A stretch of 64,000 nucleotides of DNA from Sycobia sp. Sy_11. Lineage: Eukaryota > Arthropoda > Insecta > Hymenoptera > Epichrysomallidae. The position numbers were made by a program, and so were the translations under genes. Shown piece after piece: positions 53,018 through 63,630 of the stretch (positions within the stretch are counted from its first letter, which is position 1; every line of letters starts with the position of its first letter). The notes beneath the pieces were generated by a model, which worked only from the letters and a program-made list of their open reading frames with translations, ran no database searches and was not told the origin of the DNA. The stretch lies in NCBI GenBank assembly GCA_018907035.1, contig JACCIC010000096.1:1746501-1810500 (forward strand). Direction: 5' to 3'.

Positions 53018-53586
53018 GTGTATAATTGAAAACGAGAAACGCTTTCATCATTTTAAGTACAAATTTATAACTGGCCCGCACGCGCCAGGTGAAATCCCTT
53101 TTGTGGGCGGAAACTTAATTAACGACTTTTTTAGAAGTGGCCCTCCTACCCACCCCCCTCCCTCGCACCCCTTTCCCCATCTCTTCATTCAATTTATTTT
53201 CCTAATGCCGTAATAGGAAAGGGCGCAATCCCGTTCATCGCAGTTACGGCGCGGCGCGGCACAGCAGTGTCGGTAATCTTCTTTCCCAGGGCGGATCGCT
53301 TAATTAAAAGAAATTCATTCGGGGATTGAGCTGCTGCTGCCGCCGCCGCCGCCGCTGCCGCTTGCGAAGTCATGGCCGAATCGAATTCCGGTATACACAT
53401 TCGGCCTTTTACGGCCTGTGCCGGCGTTAAAACCGTCGGCATTTTCATTTGGCCACCGCTTTATTGACGGTAAAGGTCCGCGCGGCGACGTAACGTCTAG
53501 GCATTAGTTCCCAATACTTAATTTTCTTTATCTCCTATAGTACATACATGTGTGCAGATAATACCTGAAATATCTCTTTGTATTAG

Positions 53587-53667
53587 TTCCAGATGAGGCG
53601 CCCGTGGAGAATACGGAAGATGACGGAGGCGACAAAGATGAAGTTGAGGGTCTTCTCAATTATGACG
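53587..53667 (+). CDS. timeout: timeout exon a: acidic linker
   Basis: Encodes PDEAPVENTEDDGGDKDEVE and then GLLNYD, after two bases completing a codon from an exon not found. The acceptor is TATTAG at 53581-53586. A second AG six bases further (TTCCAG, 53592) keeps the same frame and would drop two residues. The donor is G/GTAGGG at 53667/53668. The exon is recognised by acidic composition and by phase match to the next exon rather than by strong conservation, so its exact start is the least certain of the seven. Confidence 0.75.
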
Positions 53668-56600
53668 GTAGGGTCGTAAATATAAATTATTTAATTCAAG
53701 TTATATTATTGCTATAAATACATATTGAATGCCAAAAATAATACGAAGTACGTTTGAAACAGAAATTTAGGGAGTATTTAGAAATCTACCTATGTTATTA
53801 GTTTAATTAAAAATATCGACTTTAAAAATAATACATTAAATTAAGCACATTTAAATAAGTTTATGTTTAATACTTTTGCTTTCGTTTTAACACTATTATA
53901 CTAATCATCATTATTACTAATTTTTAAAGAGGAAGAAGATGAAGAAGACGAAGAAATGGAGGAGACGCCGTTCGAGGAATCAAATTTCAATTTTATGGAA
54001 TTTCTTCAAAGGTAAACCTTTATTTACCGACTTCAGAACGTATCCATAATTGTCACTTGCAGTATTTCAAATAATTGATGAAAAATAATACTCACCGCAC
54101 ATTGTTTTAGATTCGCAAATATGAGAATAGTCAAGAATCTGACGATTTTACTGAAGAATTTCGAGAAAAATTCGCCGGAGCTGAATCATTACATTTTGAA
54201 AATGTTTCATCGAATCGCCGTGGACTGCAAAATGCCAGCCATGATTTATCAGGCCTCGATATTTCGGGTCTTCCAGAGAGTTTTTCAGTCCGACGACAAA
54301 GCACACAAGGTTTGCGTTTTATCAACTTTGATATAAAAATTTTGTTCCATTTTTAAAAATCACGAACTGCAAGACGGAAAGTTTTTTTATGCAAAGGAAA
54401 CGTTACGTCGGATTTTGGACTCCCTTCGGGACGTCACGATGAATTATTCACTCCATATTCAGTATTGAATTGAAAATTCATAATGAGAACATAATATAAA
54501 AAAATCGCAATAGTTTATCATAGCAAGAAGGCAAAATTTTATATTATTAAAAAGGTTATTATGATTTCCTTCGTATACAAACTTTATTCAGCCGATTTTT
54601 ATAGATGGAATTCTTTTTCACTGTGACCATTTATAAGAAACTCTTTAAGGAAAAAATTTTAAGAATATAATTTGAAACAATTTAAAACTGTGTCTGAATA
54701 CTTATATTAATGCGGAATGAAAAATGTTCAATACATATAAAATTTATTATTAAATAAATAAGTTCAACAATAATTGTATTGTTCAAATAATGTACTTTAA
54801 GAAAAAAAATCACCATTATTGGCATATTATTCATCCCCTTAAGGTAATCCTGCGTCGGTTCGTCTAAACAAAGTCGTTAAAGCATAGACAATGACAAGAT
54901 GACTCGTCATAATATTATGTTATATAAACTGACATAACTTTTTATCTATTTACTTTTATCGGAACCGTAACCAAGCAAATAAAAACTTTTGAAAGTGCCT
55001 TTGCGGTAGTTTAGGTGTTTTTAAATTATTCTAACTTTCTCTTGAATTTCGCTTGAATGCAGTAAGAAAACTGGTGGGGAGTTAAAAAATTTTTTGTATA
55101 AAAATAGGTTAATTTCCAGACCGTCTGAGTCATAGTTGACCAGTACGCAGAGAGGTTCAGAAATTTATTTATGATGATTAATCACCGTTGTGTGTTTTAA
55201 AAAGTTTATTATCTAATAGAAAATAACAAAACTAATTTTATACGATGTTTGCAAATGTTTTATATCAATGAAAATGTAAAAGAATACATAGGGTATATTT
55301 GAGTGGATAAGTGATATGCATTCTTGCTTATGGGCAATTTAAAATAACTCCCAAATCCTTCCAAAAGTGATGTAGAATGGCGTTTTGATTTTTGAATAGA
55401 TGAAAAACAGGATTATATTTAATGAGAATGAATCCGATATCTTTAAAATATCAGCATCTCAGATTTATTTGAACCCGCTCGTATCTGCATCACACATCAT
55501 TGAGTCTCTAATTCCAATAATCTAATTTATGTCCTATATTTCGTATTTTCTGTTATAAGTTTTTTATAAGGATGTCTACTGCAAGGTAATCTATAGCGGC
55601 AGCATAAAGTAAGATAATCTAGTTAGATTACTGGATTTATTCGTTTCTTAAAAAATCTTCGTGTGTATCTTCCGTATAATTTGTTTACCTTAAATAACGA
55701 CTGGAAGCTGTTCGTTGATGCTTCTTTTTTTCACTAAGATCCAGATAAATTATCATTGCAGGACATAATAACTAAATTCATATTTCTAATAATAAAAGAG
55801 GGGCAATCTTGCATTTTTTAATATTTTTACAAAGTAAATGTCGACAATACAAATTTTCAAATTATTAAAGAAGTCGTAAAAATTTCTATTAGAAATGTTT
55901 TCTTTTATCGTCAGAGAACATAATGGAAAAAATTACATTTGTAATAATAAAAGATAGAAAGGAATCCCTGTCTTTAAATGTGCCGCAAACATTATAAATT
56001 ACGTACAAAGCTTCCATTACCCTTCAGGTTCAGCATCACTTCTTCCTTCTTCAGATAATTTAGAATTTCATAGAGCTAATGATCCGGAGACATGAAAGTA
56101 ATTTAAAACGTTTATCAGTCAAAATGCCTACGCTCTATCTTCTCATTCGGCGGCTCAGCCTTGATTTCGAATGTGGGCAGAAAATTTACATGCGCTTTCG
56201 TACTCATACTATGCTTTAGTTTAAGGCGCCGACTACGCATGTTGGCACAAGTATTGTTTTCTCTAAAATTCAAAAGACAAAAAGCTTTGATTTTAAATTG
56301 TAGATATTATTATATATTAATGGTTAAGAATTCGATGATCTTTCATATAAGCATAATAAAAATTTCTATTACTATAATAACAATATAATACAGTATTCAG
56401 GTTTTTTTCGAACATTCGAAGTTTTTACATCCACTCTTAGGTTATATAGAGTAAAATGTCCGTCAAATCATTGCCCTCGATTTATAATTTGGCCCAATTA
56501 ATGTAAAAAATAACATTTCTTCTTTTTTTGTTCTCGTCACTTCCGCATCAGGATCTGGTCACCTTCGCGCGTTTCATATTCCGCGGCTTCGTTCAAGTGG

Positions 56601-59600
56601 CCATGCGCAATCCCAAGGCCTACATGGAGCTGCTATTCTGGAAGTCGACGAAGCAAGCCGTGGAGATGACTGATGGCTATGACGTCGAGCATCCGGGCAA
56701 CAAGAAGAAGGCCCCGGGCAACTTCTGGACCGACGCCGAGGAGGACGAGCTGCGCACCCTCTTCATGGAGCATCAGACCAACAAATACAGACAGGGTCGG
56801 GATTTTGTTTTTTGTTCTCTGATTTTTTGCGTGCCTCCATTTTTTTTCCTCGTCGCAAGCCCCTTATTTTCGGGCTTTTTGTGCCTTGCCACTCTCTCGT
56901 TCTTCCAGCACGAACGAATGCTCGCGCTTCCGGATTTAATATCAGGTCGCGTCCGTTGCGTTTTCATTTCTCGCGCTTATATATATATATATATGCTTGT
57001 AAAGGGTTATAAAAAGAGAGAAGTATATAGCGCGAGGACGAATGAATGCCTCAGCGGAGGTTATTTCGAGACGCAAAATACGCAATTTTTTTATGAAAAT
57101 GATTAGACGCCTGGAGGTGAATGGATTTTTTTAGAATGACGAAAAGATGGAGATGCGTGAAAGATATAATTGACATATCAGAAGTTTTTTTTTTTTAATG
57201 CAAATAGATATACACTACACGTGCGGTATTTTTAATAAAATGAAGACTAAATTTACTGAATCGAACAATTCAGTAAGAACGCACAATTCTGATTATATAA
57301 TATCGATTTTCTTACAGTTAATGTAAAAGTACTATTGCTATGCAAATATAAATTTATGATTATAAAGTATTTGAATATAATCAGATTAAATTATTAATTT
57401 GTCAATATGCATTTAAACAATTATTGTTCACAATGAATAATTTTTTTAAGTTTAATAAAAAAAACTATTACCAATATTATCTATTTAAATGATAAATAGT
57501 CTATTAGTTATCACCTCAAAGTTCACAACCATACTTAACTTCAACACATTGTACTTTGTAAAAATATACCTTTCAAGCACTAAATGCACTCTAGCGATTA
57601 CTAAAGAATATTGAAAAGTAACATAAACGCGATTTTGCTTAAAAGTCAGTATATAATATTTTTCGACGAATGGAAATTTAGATTACAAAATAAAATGCTT
57701 ACAAAGTACAACCCTTCCATTTTGTAGATTACAACCCAAATGCATTTTCAAATAACCGAAACGAACGTAATACGCTAAAATGTATAATTCAAATGTGATC
57801 AACGCGCCAAAAATATGGGATTACGATTATCTTAATAAAAAATAAATTACGTTTCAGATCTCATCGAGTATCTTCTCGAAAATTTAATAAACCAGGATCG
57901 CACGAGGCGCGGAGTTATAAAGAAATTAAAGGAGATGTGCCTCATTGTGAATTCTAAGGTAAAGAATCCGTACTACTCTCTCAGTTTAAGTATTCGTATA
58001 TATATAGACATCTCGTAGATATCCGATAATAAAATTACGAGAATCTATACAGTGAACACAATGAATCGAACGCAAACTAAATGAGATCAAAAGCAATTTC
58101 CTCCTTTGTATCCCACGTGACGAAAGACGAGAATGTCTTACAGCATACGCTTTGAACGAATAATCAAAATCGAATTACAGCCAATGCTGTAAATCTGTAT
58201 ATACCAGTTAAAGAAACTGTTCGACTTTATTTCGCACGTCCGTACAAAGATCATTTCTAAAAATTTGGTTCAAATCGAACATTGTTGCCCCCCCCCCCCA
58301 CAACGTCAAGTCGACCAACCTAATAAGCTGCGAAAATAAGACGACGTCTGTGCCCCTGCCCCCACCCGGTTCCTGTATATAGCACGAGAGCCACGTGCGC
58401 GTGAGAAAGAAGAAAAAAGTCCTGCACGGCCGCGAAACGATCCCTCGTAAAATGAAAAAGTTCGCGCCGTAAAACGACGCGCGCTTTCCCAACCCCTGCC
58501 ATGCGCGGCTCGCGCGCGCACGGAAGCCGGCCTCGGAATGAAAATTGAGAGGATGGAGTTGAACGAAAAAAAAAAATAACGAAAAAAAAAGAAAGAAAAA
58601 AGAAATGGAAGTGAAACTCCAGAAGTACATCGGGTCCGCGAAGGTGAAACGAAGGAAAGTATAAGATAAGGAAGGAGAAGAAGCGCGGGGGGAGAGGGTG
58701 CCTCGAAGAAAGGTAAAAATGGAGGAAAAGACGGCGCTTGGCGAAATAAAAGGGCGAGACGGGCGCGTGAAACCGGAAACGGAAGGACGTACAGAGCGGA
58801 GCAATGAAAGTTGCGCTGCAGCTACGTTTCCGCTACACCTTCGCGGACGTGTACTCTTTTTCTGTCCTTGCTTTTGCCCGCCCTTCGTGCCGTTGTCCTC
58901 CTCCTCCTCCTCCTCCAACTTATAGCGGCCTCTATTCCCCCAAGACTTGCGAGTCGCGGCGACGTCGATGATTTATGGGAATTGTTGCTGTGTGTATGTG
59001 TTGTGTGTATGCGCGCGCGCGCTTGGTTAGTGCGTCTAACGGGGGCGAAGGGATTTCCTTTGCAATGCGTCGTGGATGATGGTCGCGCAGCTGCGAAGTT
59101 CAGGTTTTCCATGAGCTCTAACGGACACCCTAAAGAGGAGAGCGCACCATTGAGGCGTCAATGAGTATTTTTTGAAATTGTAACAGTAAGTTCGAATATC
59201 GAACGTGCAACGATCAGGCTGTATAGTCAGTACAGCCTAATACGCGCAAGACTTTCATTTCGGGTAATGATTCTGATTCCGATCCGGCCAAGGGAGCGCG
59301 GCAGCCAGCGTGAAAAAGATGTCCCGCACTCCTGCGCTCCTCGCGCCTACGCACTCGGAATACAGTAAAGGTACTAGTCCCTGCATTTCGGGTGCCCCGT
59401 TTTAATTAAATAATATAAAACTCTCGCTTTTGATACTTTTATATTATTTAATATATAGCACATATATGAAAGCGTACTTGTAAATTAATATTCAATAAGT
59501 AAATAATTACACGGATGCGAGCGTCCTCAAGGACAAACTATCAGGATAATTATTATTTGCGTAATTATTATTATTATAATAATTTATTATAATAATAATT

Positions 59601-62235
59601 ATTATTATTCTAAATAAATGTGATTTATAATCCGAGCGCTAATTCAATTAAAAATTATTATTATGGTACGATTCCGTAATGATTATAAGTATAATTTAGA
59701 TTATAGAAGTATGAGTGTTCTCAAGGGCAAGCTGGCGAATAATTATTGTTATGTTATATTATTCTAAATTGTTTTTGGTGGTTCAATACGAAATGAGTCG
59801 AATGGTGGCCTAAACAGTCAGTCGACTAATTTTTCGTGTATGAAAGGGCAAGTTTTCCACCACAAAGACAGTATTCTCTCGGCCTTACGGTCGTAAGAAG
59901 TTCCTTAGAGCTACCCTGATTCCGGAGCTCCAGTAATCCTGTCTCCACCTGAAAATCCTGAATAGTAGATTCGCGAACCTGGTTTCGCGCCGCTCCGTTA
60001 AAGCCCAGCGGTCTTACTTCTAGCCCCGAACGAAATCGTGATTTTGGGTGCACGCGCTCTGACCTGCTTTGGTGTTTGCCAAAATAACCTGGTGCCGAGT
60101 TGAGTGACCAGGGGCCGATGTAGGTTGAGCCGCAGCCAGGAAGTAACAAGCATTGGGCAACGATGAAATTCCTCGATTTAGACCAGCAGGCTTCGTTTTA
60201 TCAAAATTATCTCCACCCCCCCCCCCAATAAATATATAGATAGTATGCGAGAATATTATAATAAGTTCGCGGATTTAACTCAATAATTATAAATAAGTAA
60301 GGACACGCGTGTTGGTATAAATATATATAATCTGTGTTGCTCAAAGTAATTTAAAAATATACTTCGTTTTATTTTATAACTAAAAACTAAGTTGCGGTTA
60401 TTTGCCCGATTTCACCGACAAACTCCCTTTCTTTTCAAACTGATCCTGGTGCTACCGCGTAAGCTATCCCGAGGAGAAAAGGGAAACGTTTCAAAATAAC
60501 AAAGACAGCTCGAACTATAGAAACAATCTATTTTTTGGGTACATCTATATTCAAAATTTATGGAATTACTTTAAACTTTAAAAATTCAGAGTCAGTGGAC
60601 CAAATGGATTTTAACGTACTAAAATCAAATTTAAAGTCGGTTTAACTCAATCGCTTCAATCGCTTCCAAAATATCGCATATTATAAAATCTCGTTTATAG
60701 AATTAATGAAACTAAAAAAAATTCTGACCTACATATTCAGTCTAGAAAGTTACTGTTATAATACAGAGCACCAGAATATTTCTTTAAATCACGGATTTAC
60801 AGAACGCTTTATTAATATATTATGATGAAAAAAAAGTAAATTCTAAAAATAAAAACGAATTCTTTACTGCGTTGTGAAGAAATAAGTTTGGCATTCTAGT
60901 ACAGTTCAAATAATTATTAAATTGCAGAATAAATAAAAGCAGAGAAAATAGTAGAGAATAAACACTTCTTAATTTAAATAAGTGAATGCAAATAAAGTGC
61001 ATACGTATTTCTGAATAAAAGCAACATTAAATGTATGAAATAATTTCGACGGAATAATTAAGGAATAATCTCGATTCAAATTAGAGAACGTGAATTTTGC
61101 AAAATTATAAAATAATTACGCGAATATCCAGGTATATGGCTTTCACGTTGTAATATATTGAATAGCTCGCAGGAACAGCATAATGCGCGTATAATTGCAC
61201 AAGGATTAGATCATATTACTAGAATATTTTAATTACTAATCTACGATTAAATATATTAGGTTATGTTTATAATTTATGTGCAGGTTACTTCGTTCTGCCG
61301 TGTCTTTGGGTGTATTTTATCTGAACTTTTTATTCTCTATACTCTAGAGTTATTTCAACTTTAAGTACATCGAGTACATATAATCGTTGAAAAATTAATT
61401 ATGCAAATCCATTTCTGCCAGTCATAAAAATGCAGAAGAAGATTTTAAAAGTATACATAAAATATTTAACCGTATGCTGTAAATCTTCTCGGAAAGAAGA
61501 TCTGCAAATACTATATGTTTAATTAAGTGATTAACTACTTTTAGAATGTCTTTTTTATTCTCATATTTGGAGCGTAAATTCCAACTAAGCAATCATATAT
61601 TACCATTCATTTCGTTAATCAGCGCTGAATATTGATTCTTATAATTTTAACCTCTACAATTTCCAATAATACCTATCGATAAAAAGAACATCAACGGTAA
61701 TTTAAAGTAATTTTATCGTATTCCATAGAATGTAAAAATATAACCGTATAAATTCTTTTACTCTTTGTTTTAACATTAAAAACGATGGCGTTATTTAAAT
61801 TCACTGCTTTTTAACCAATCTTATTGCAACAGATCCGGGGTGTTTCAATCTTACTAGAAACTTCTAATTAGATAAAAATGTTCATCTTTAACTTTTAAAT
61901 ATTAAATTTCCAGAGCATAAGAAATGAAGTACAAAAAAGATTACCCAAGGAATGGTCCGAGGAGGAAGTTGCACAGTTGACGGAGTTATGGGAGCAAGTT
62001 CAAGAGGAAGACGGTAAATTTCCTTTTTTCTCTCGCTCTCATTTCTTTCTGTCTTTTTTTCTTTAATGCCGTGTCTATATTTTTTTACGTCTTCTTTTAG
62101 ATCCTGTTGGTTTAATATACGATAGCTTAAGAATTAAAAGACCGAAGAAGAAAATAAAAGAAAAACTTTTGGAACTCAATTTGGCCGAAGACATGAAGCA
62201 GCTACGAAAGAAACGAAGCAAAAAGAAGAGCGACG
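53587..62235 (+). CDS. timeout: Timeless homologue (TIMEOUT/Tim-2), partial, seven consecutive exons
   Basis: Seven exons joined by GT-AG introns give 942 nt (314 codons) in one unbroken frame. Exons are 53587-53667, 53930-54011, 54111-54309, 56552-56795, 57858-57958, 61914-62013 and 62101-62235. The peptide matches the middle and C-terminal part of animal TIMELESS: an acidic linker, the FxFMEFLQRFANxxIVKNLTILL segment, LVTFARFIFRGF...AYMELLFWKS, and two Myb-like modules (W-T-D-A-E-E-D-E-L and W-S-E-E-E-V-A-Q-L). A basic lysine-rich tail follows. In human TIMELESS this region precedes and includes the PARP1-binding part. TIMELESS pairs with TIPIN at replication forks, supports checkpoint signalling and sister cohesion, and acts in the nucleus. 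The Drosophila clock paralogue tim lacks a close match to these Myb-like modules, and Hymenoptera are known to have only the timeout type. The N-terminal exons and the last exons are not in view. Confidence 0.9.
53930..54011 (+). CDS. timeout: timeout exon b: acidic run and start of the conserved C-terminal region
   Basis: Begins with EEDEEDEEMEETPFEE, then SNFNFMEFLQR. The acceptor is TTTTTAAAG; the donor is AG/GTAAAC. The aromatic F-x-F-x-E/D-x-L-x-R segment is the entry to the conserved helical domain of TIMELESS proteins. Confidence 0.88.
54111..54309 (+). CDS. timeout: timeout exon c: helical repeat region
   Basis: Encodes RFANMRIVKNLTILLKNF, then a segment containing LNHYILKMFHRIAVDCKM and SIFRVFQRVFQ. 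The acceptor is ATTGTTTTAG; the donor is AAG/GTTTGC, ending on a codon boundary. The N-H-x-I-x-K-M-x-H-R-I-A core is strongly conserved in TIMELESS orthologues. Confidence 0.93.
54310..56551. other. Intron of timeout between exons c and d
   Basis: About 2.2 kb, AT-rich, GT-AG. It holds no long microsatellite. A 75-codon frame at 56161-56388 lacks any recognisable domain. Confidence 0.8.
56552..56795 (+). CDS. timeout: timeout exon d: ELLFWK segment and first Myb-like module
   Basis: Encodes DLVTFARFIFRGFVQVAMRN, then AYMELLFWKSTKQAVEMTDG and FWTDAEEDELRTLFMEHQ. The acceptor is CCGCATCAG; the donor is CAGG/GTCGGG. The open frame continues into the following intron, so a naive prediction would extend the protein to 57106. 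The GC-rich codon use of this exon contrasts with its AT-rich introns. Confidence 0.94.
56796..57857. other. Intron of timeout between exons d and e
   Basis: About 1.06 kb. Its first 310 bases stay open in the frame of exon d, and a short TA tract lies near 56980-56994. The rest is AT-rich with nothing recognised. Confidence 0.85.
57858..57958 (+). CDS. timeout: timeout exon e
   Basis: Encodes DLIEYLLENLINQDRTRRGV and then IKKLKEMCLIVNSK (the first Asp codon is split with exon d). The acceptor is ACGTTTCAG; the donor is AAG/GTAAAG. It completes the first Myb-like module: a helix, a basic turn (RTRR) and a final helix (IKKLKEM). Confidence 0.92.
59216..59238. repeat. Short perfect hairpin
   Basis: AGGCTGTA and its reverse complement TACAGCCT flank a seven-base loop TAGTCAG. 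Confidence 0.7.
59517..59745. repeat. Diverged direct duplication of about 190-bp period
   Basis: GCGTCCTCAAGGACAAACTA at 59521 and GTGTTCTCAAGGGCAAGCTG at about 59710 align, and both are followed by an AATAATTATT-type stretch. This suggests an old tandem duplication of a unit of about 190 bases. Copies are diverged, so the unit limits are approximate. Confidence 0.5.
59562..59604. repeat. 43-bp AT-only palindrome
   Basis: Two 21-base arms built from TAA/TTA triplets (59562-59582 and 59584-59604) are exact reverse complements around one central T. It could extrude as a cruciform; in DNA this AT-rich it may also arise by slippage. Confidence 0.85.
59826..60149 (-). CDS. Unidentified 107-codon ORF in a GC-richer block
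   Basis: A minus-strand frame from MLLPGCGSTYIGPWSLNS to YTKN, inside the 4-kb timeout intron. The block is clearly richer in G and C than its flanks and lacks simple repeats, so the frame is not a microsatellite artefact. Composition is Gly/Ser/Arg/Leu-rich, with no signal peptide, membrane segment or domain recognised, and no splice sites or upstream promoter were judged convincing. It may be a fragment of a transposable element or another repeated sequence rather than a host gene. No function is proposed. Confidence 0.25.
   Translation of the reverse strand: MLLPGCGSTYIGPWSLNSAPGYFGKHQSRSERVHPKSRFRSGLEVRPLGFNGAARNQVRESTIQDFQVETGLLELRNQGSSKELLTTVRPREYCLCGGKLALSYTKN
61914..62013 (+). CDS. 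timeout: timeout exon f: second Myb-like module
   Basis: Encodes SIRNEVQKRLPKEWSEEEVA, then QLTELWEQVQEED. The acceptor is AATTTCCAG; the donor is ACG/GTAAAT. The W-S-E-E-E motif mirrors the W-T-D-A-E-E-D of exon d. Confidence 0.92.
62101..62235 (+). CDS. timeout: timeout exon g: end of second module and basic tail
   Basis: Encodes DPVGLIYDSLRIKRPKKKIK, then EKLLELNLAEDMKQLRKKRS and KKKSD. The acceptor is CTTCTTTTAG after an intron of only 87 bases; the donor is ACG/GTGAGT at 62235/62236. The lysine/arginine-rich end could serve as a nuclear localisation signal. The next exon must begin with the last two bases of a codon and was not found before 64000. Confidence 0.92.
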
Positions 62236-63431
62236 GTGAGTATGAATCATCGATTATTAAAATTATACGACAATTATACTGCGATGCGAGCCGCGCGTGA
62301 AACCATTGCCGCAGATTGCACGCGGCAAATTCGCAAAATTAATTCCCCTCCTTCATCGATGCATTTCGCAAGCGATCCTTATTATTGCCCAATTGAACAG
62401 TGTATATCATTATAATTACCGATGGACTTTGCATTACACGGTTCATTGCGCATCGATTCGCGAAAGTATCTCCGTTAGCAATTGGCTTGGTATGTTTTCG
62501 GGGTCAGAAGAATTTTTATTAACATCGCGCACATTATTATATGTACCCGGATTAATCAAGCCGAACAAAGGAATTCTTTTCAAAGGATTCCGCGCACCGA
62601 CGCAAAGTGAAATATTCAATTAGCATAAAAGAGAAATTATATATACCTCGCGTGCTTTTTGCTATTCATTTTTCCTTGTTCCTTTTTTTCCCCTTTCTTG
62701 TTTGTTACTGCGCACCATTCACGGGAATTTCATTTTGCCGCGGGAGAGCGGGAAAAATCTCGTTATTCCCGTTTCTGGGCATTAAAGTATTAAAACGATT
62801 ATGCCAAAACTTTCGTGTCGAGTGAAAAAAAAAAGGAGAAAAAAAAAGAAATATATTATACGCGCATTATGTACCGATGGATCAGCAACGTTTTAACAAC
62901 GAAAGAATGCCAACGTACTCCGCGCTTTCCTAAGCCAGATAATATATTATATGCGCATACTTCGTTACGTACGATTTCTCTCGACGGGCGAATAATGAAG
63001 CGGGAGCGCGCTCAAGCGAGCCAAAAATTAAGGGGGGAATAAAAACAATTCTACATAGCTCTCTAATTTTCCGGGATATGAATTTTCGGACTGCTCCCCG
63101 CGGAGCGCGCGCTTATAAATACGGGGGCTCGCGTATAATATATCTACGCGCTGTATACGATATTATAACACGCTCGTTCGGCCGGCACTGTGCGCGTTTT
63201 ACATCAGAACTGGCTATCGCGTGGGTGGTGGGGCGGGTTGAGGGGGGGGGGAGACGCAACGCACAATAATAATGAGGAACAGGAAGGGGGAGGGAGGGAC
63301 AAAATGCGTTGACGCGCGATATAGGTACGTGCCGCGAAGCGGCTATGTGCGTGGAACAGAGGGGAAAATCTGTGCGAGATGAATATGTAGCCCCTGGTAA
63401 TTGATACAATAACGCACGAGCCACACCTCCC

Positions 63432-63438
<7 letters not shown>

Positions 63439-63467
<29 letters not shown>
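63439..63467. repeat. (CT)n microsatellite
   Basis: About 14 CT units. Confidence 0.94.
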
Positions 63468-63530
63468 GCTTTCTCGCACCTTTTGTGCAAGAAGATACAA
63501 ATAAATTTACATCCATATATCTATCTATTT

Positions 63531-63630
<100 letters not shown>

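Larger units (their letters stand above)
34171..53586. other. Noncoding stretch, possibly intron or 5' flank of the timeless homologue
   Basis: About 19 kb immediately upstream of the first recognised timeless exon. No N-terminal timeless exon was found. GC-rich islands lie at about 35640-36400, 40050-41050, 44500-44900, 46000-47100, 48480-49600, 51300-51660 and 53090-53480. Frames of 100-194 codons inside them (for example 35501-36085 plus and 46539-47054 minus) are driven by microsatellites or low-complexity GC-rich DNA. A polyalanine frame at 53194-53448 minus arises from a GCC/GCT repeat. Confidence 0.45.
57959..61913. other. Large intron of timeout between exons e and f
   Basis: About 4 kb. 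It includes a GC-rich island at about 58230-59170 with a C run near 58290 and a GGA/TCC-type repeat near 58890-58915. A hairpin lies at 59216-59238 and a diverged direct duplication at about 59520-59750 contains a long AT palindrome. A GC-richer block at about 59826-60190 carries a 107-codon minus-strand frame. The remainder is AT-rich. Confidence 0.8.

Noticed and set aside
53194..53448. 84-codon minus-strand frame with an 11-alanine run
   Set aside because: The alanines come from a GCC/GCT triplet repeat in a GC-rich island; no splice sites or conserved flanks were seen, though a short unknown exon cannot be excluded.
56796..57106. Extension of timeout exon d to the stop near 57106
   Set aside because: The donor CAGG/GTCGGG joins in phase to the conserved exon e, and the extension has no TIMELESS similarity and includes a TA repeat.
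58208..58918. 236-codon minus-strand frame, the second longest in the window
   Set aside because: Lies in the intron opposite timeout and is Glu/Arg/Ser/Phe-rich low-complexity sequence from purine- and pyrimidine-rich runs; no domain recognised.
59826..60149. 28S rRNA fragment
   Set aside because: The GC-richer block looked rDNA-like at first, but no recognisable rRNA core motif could be placed in it.
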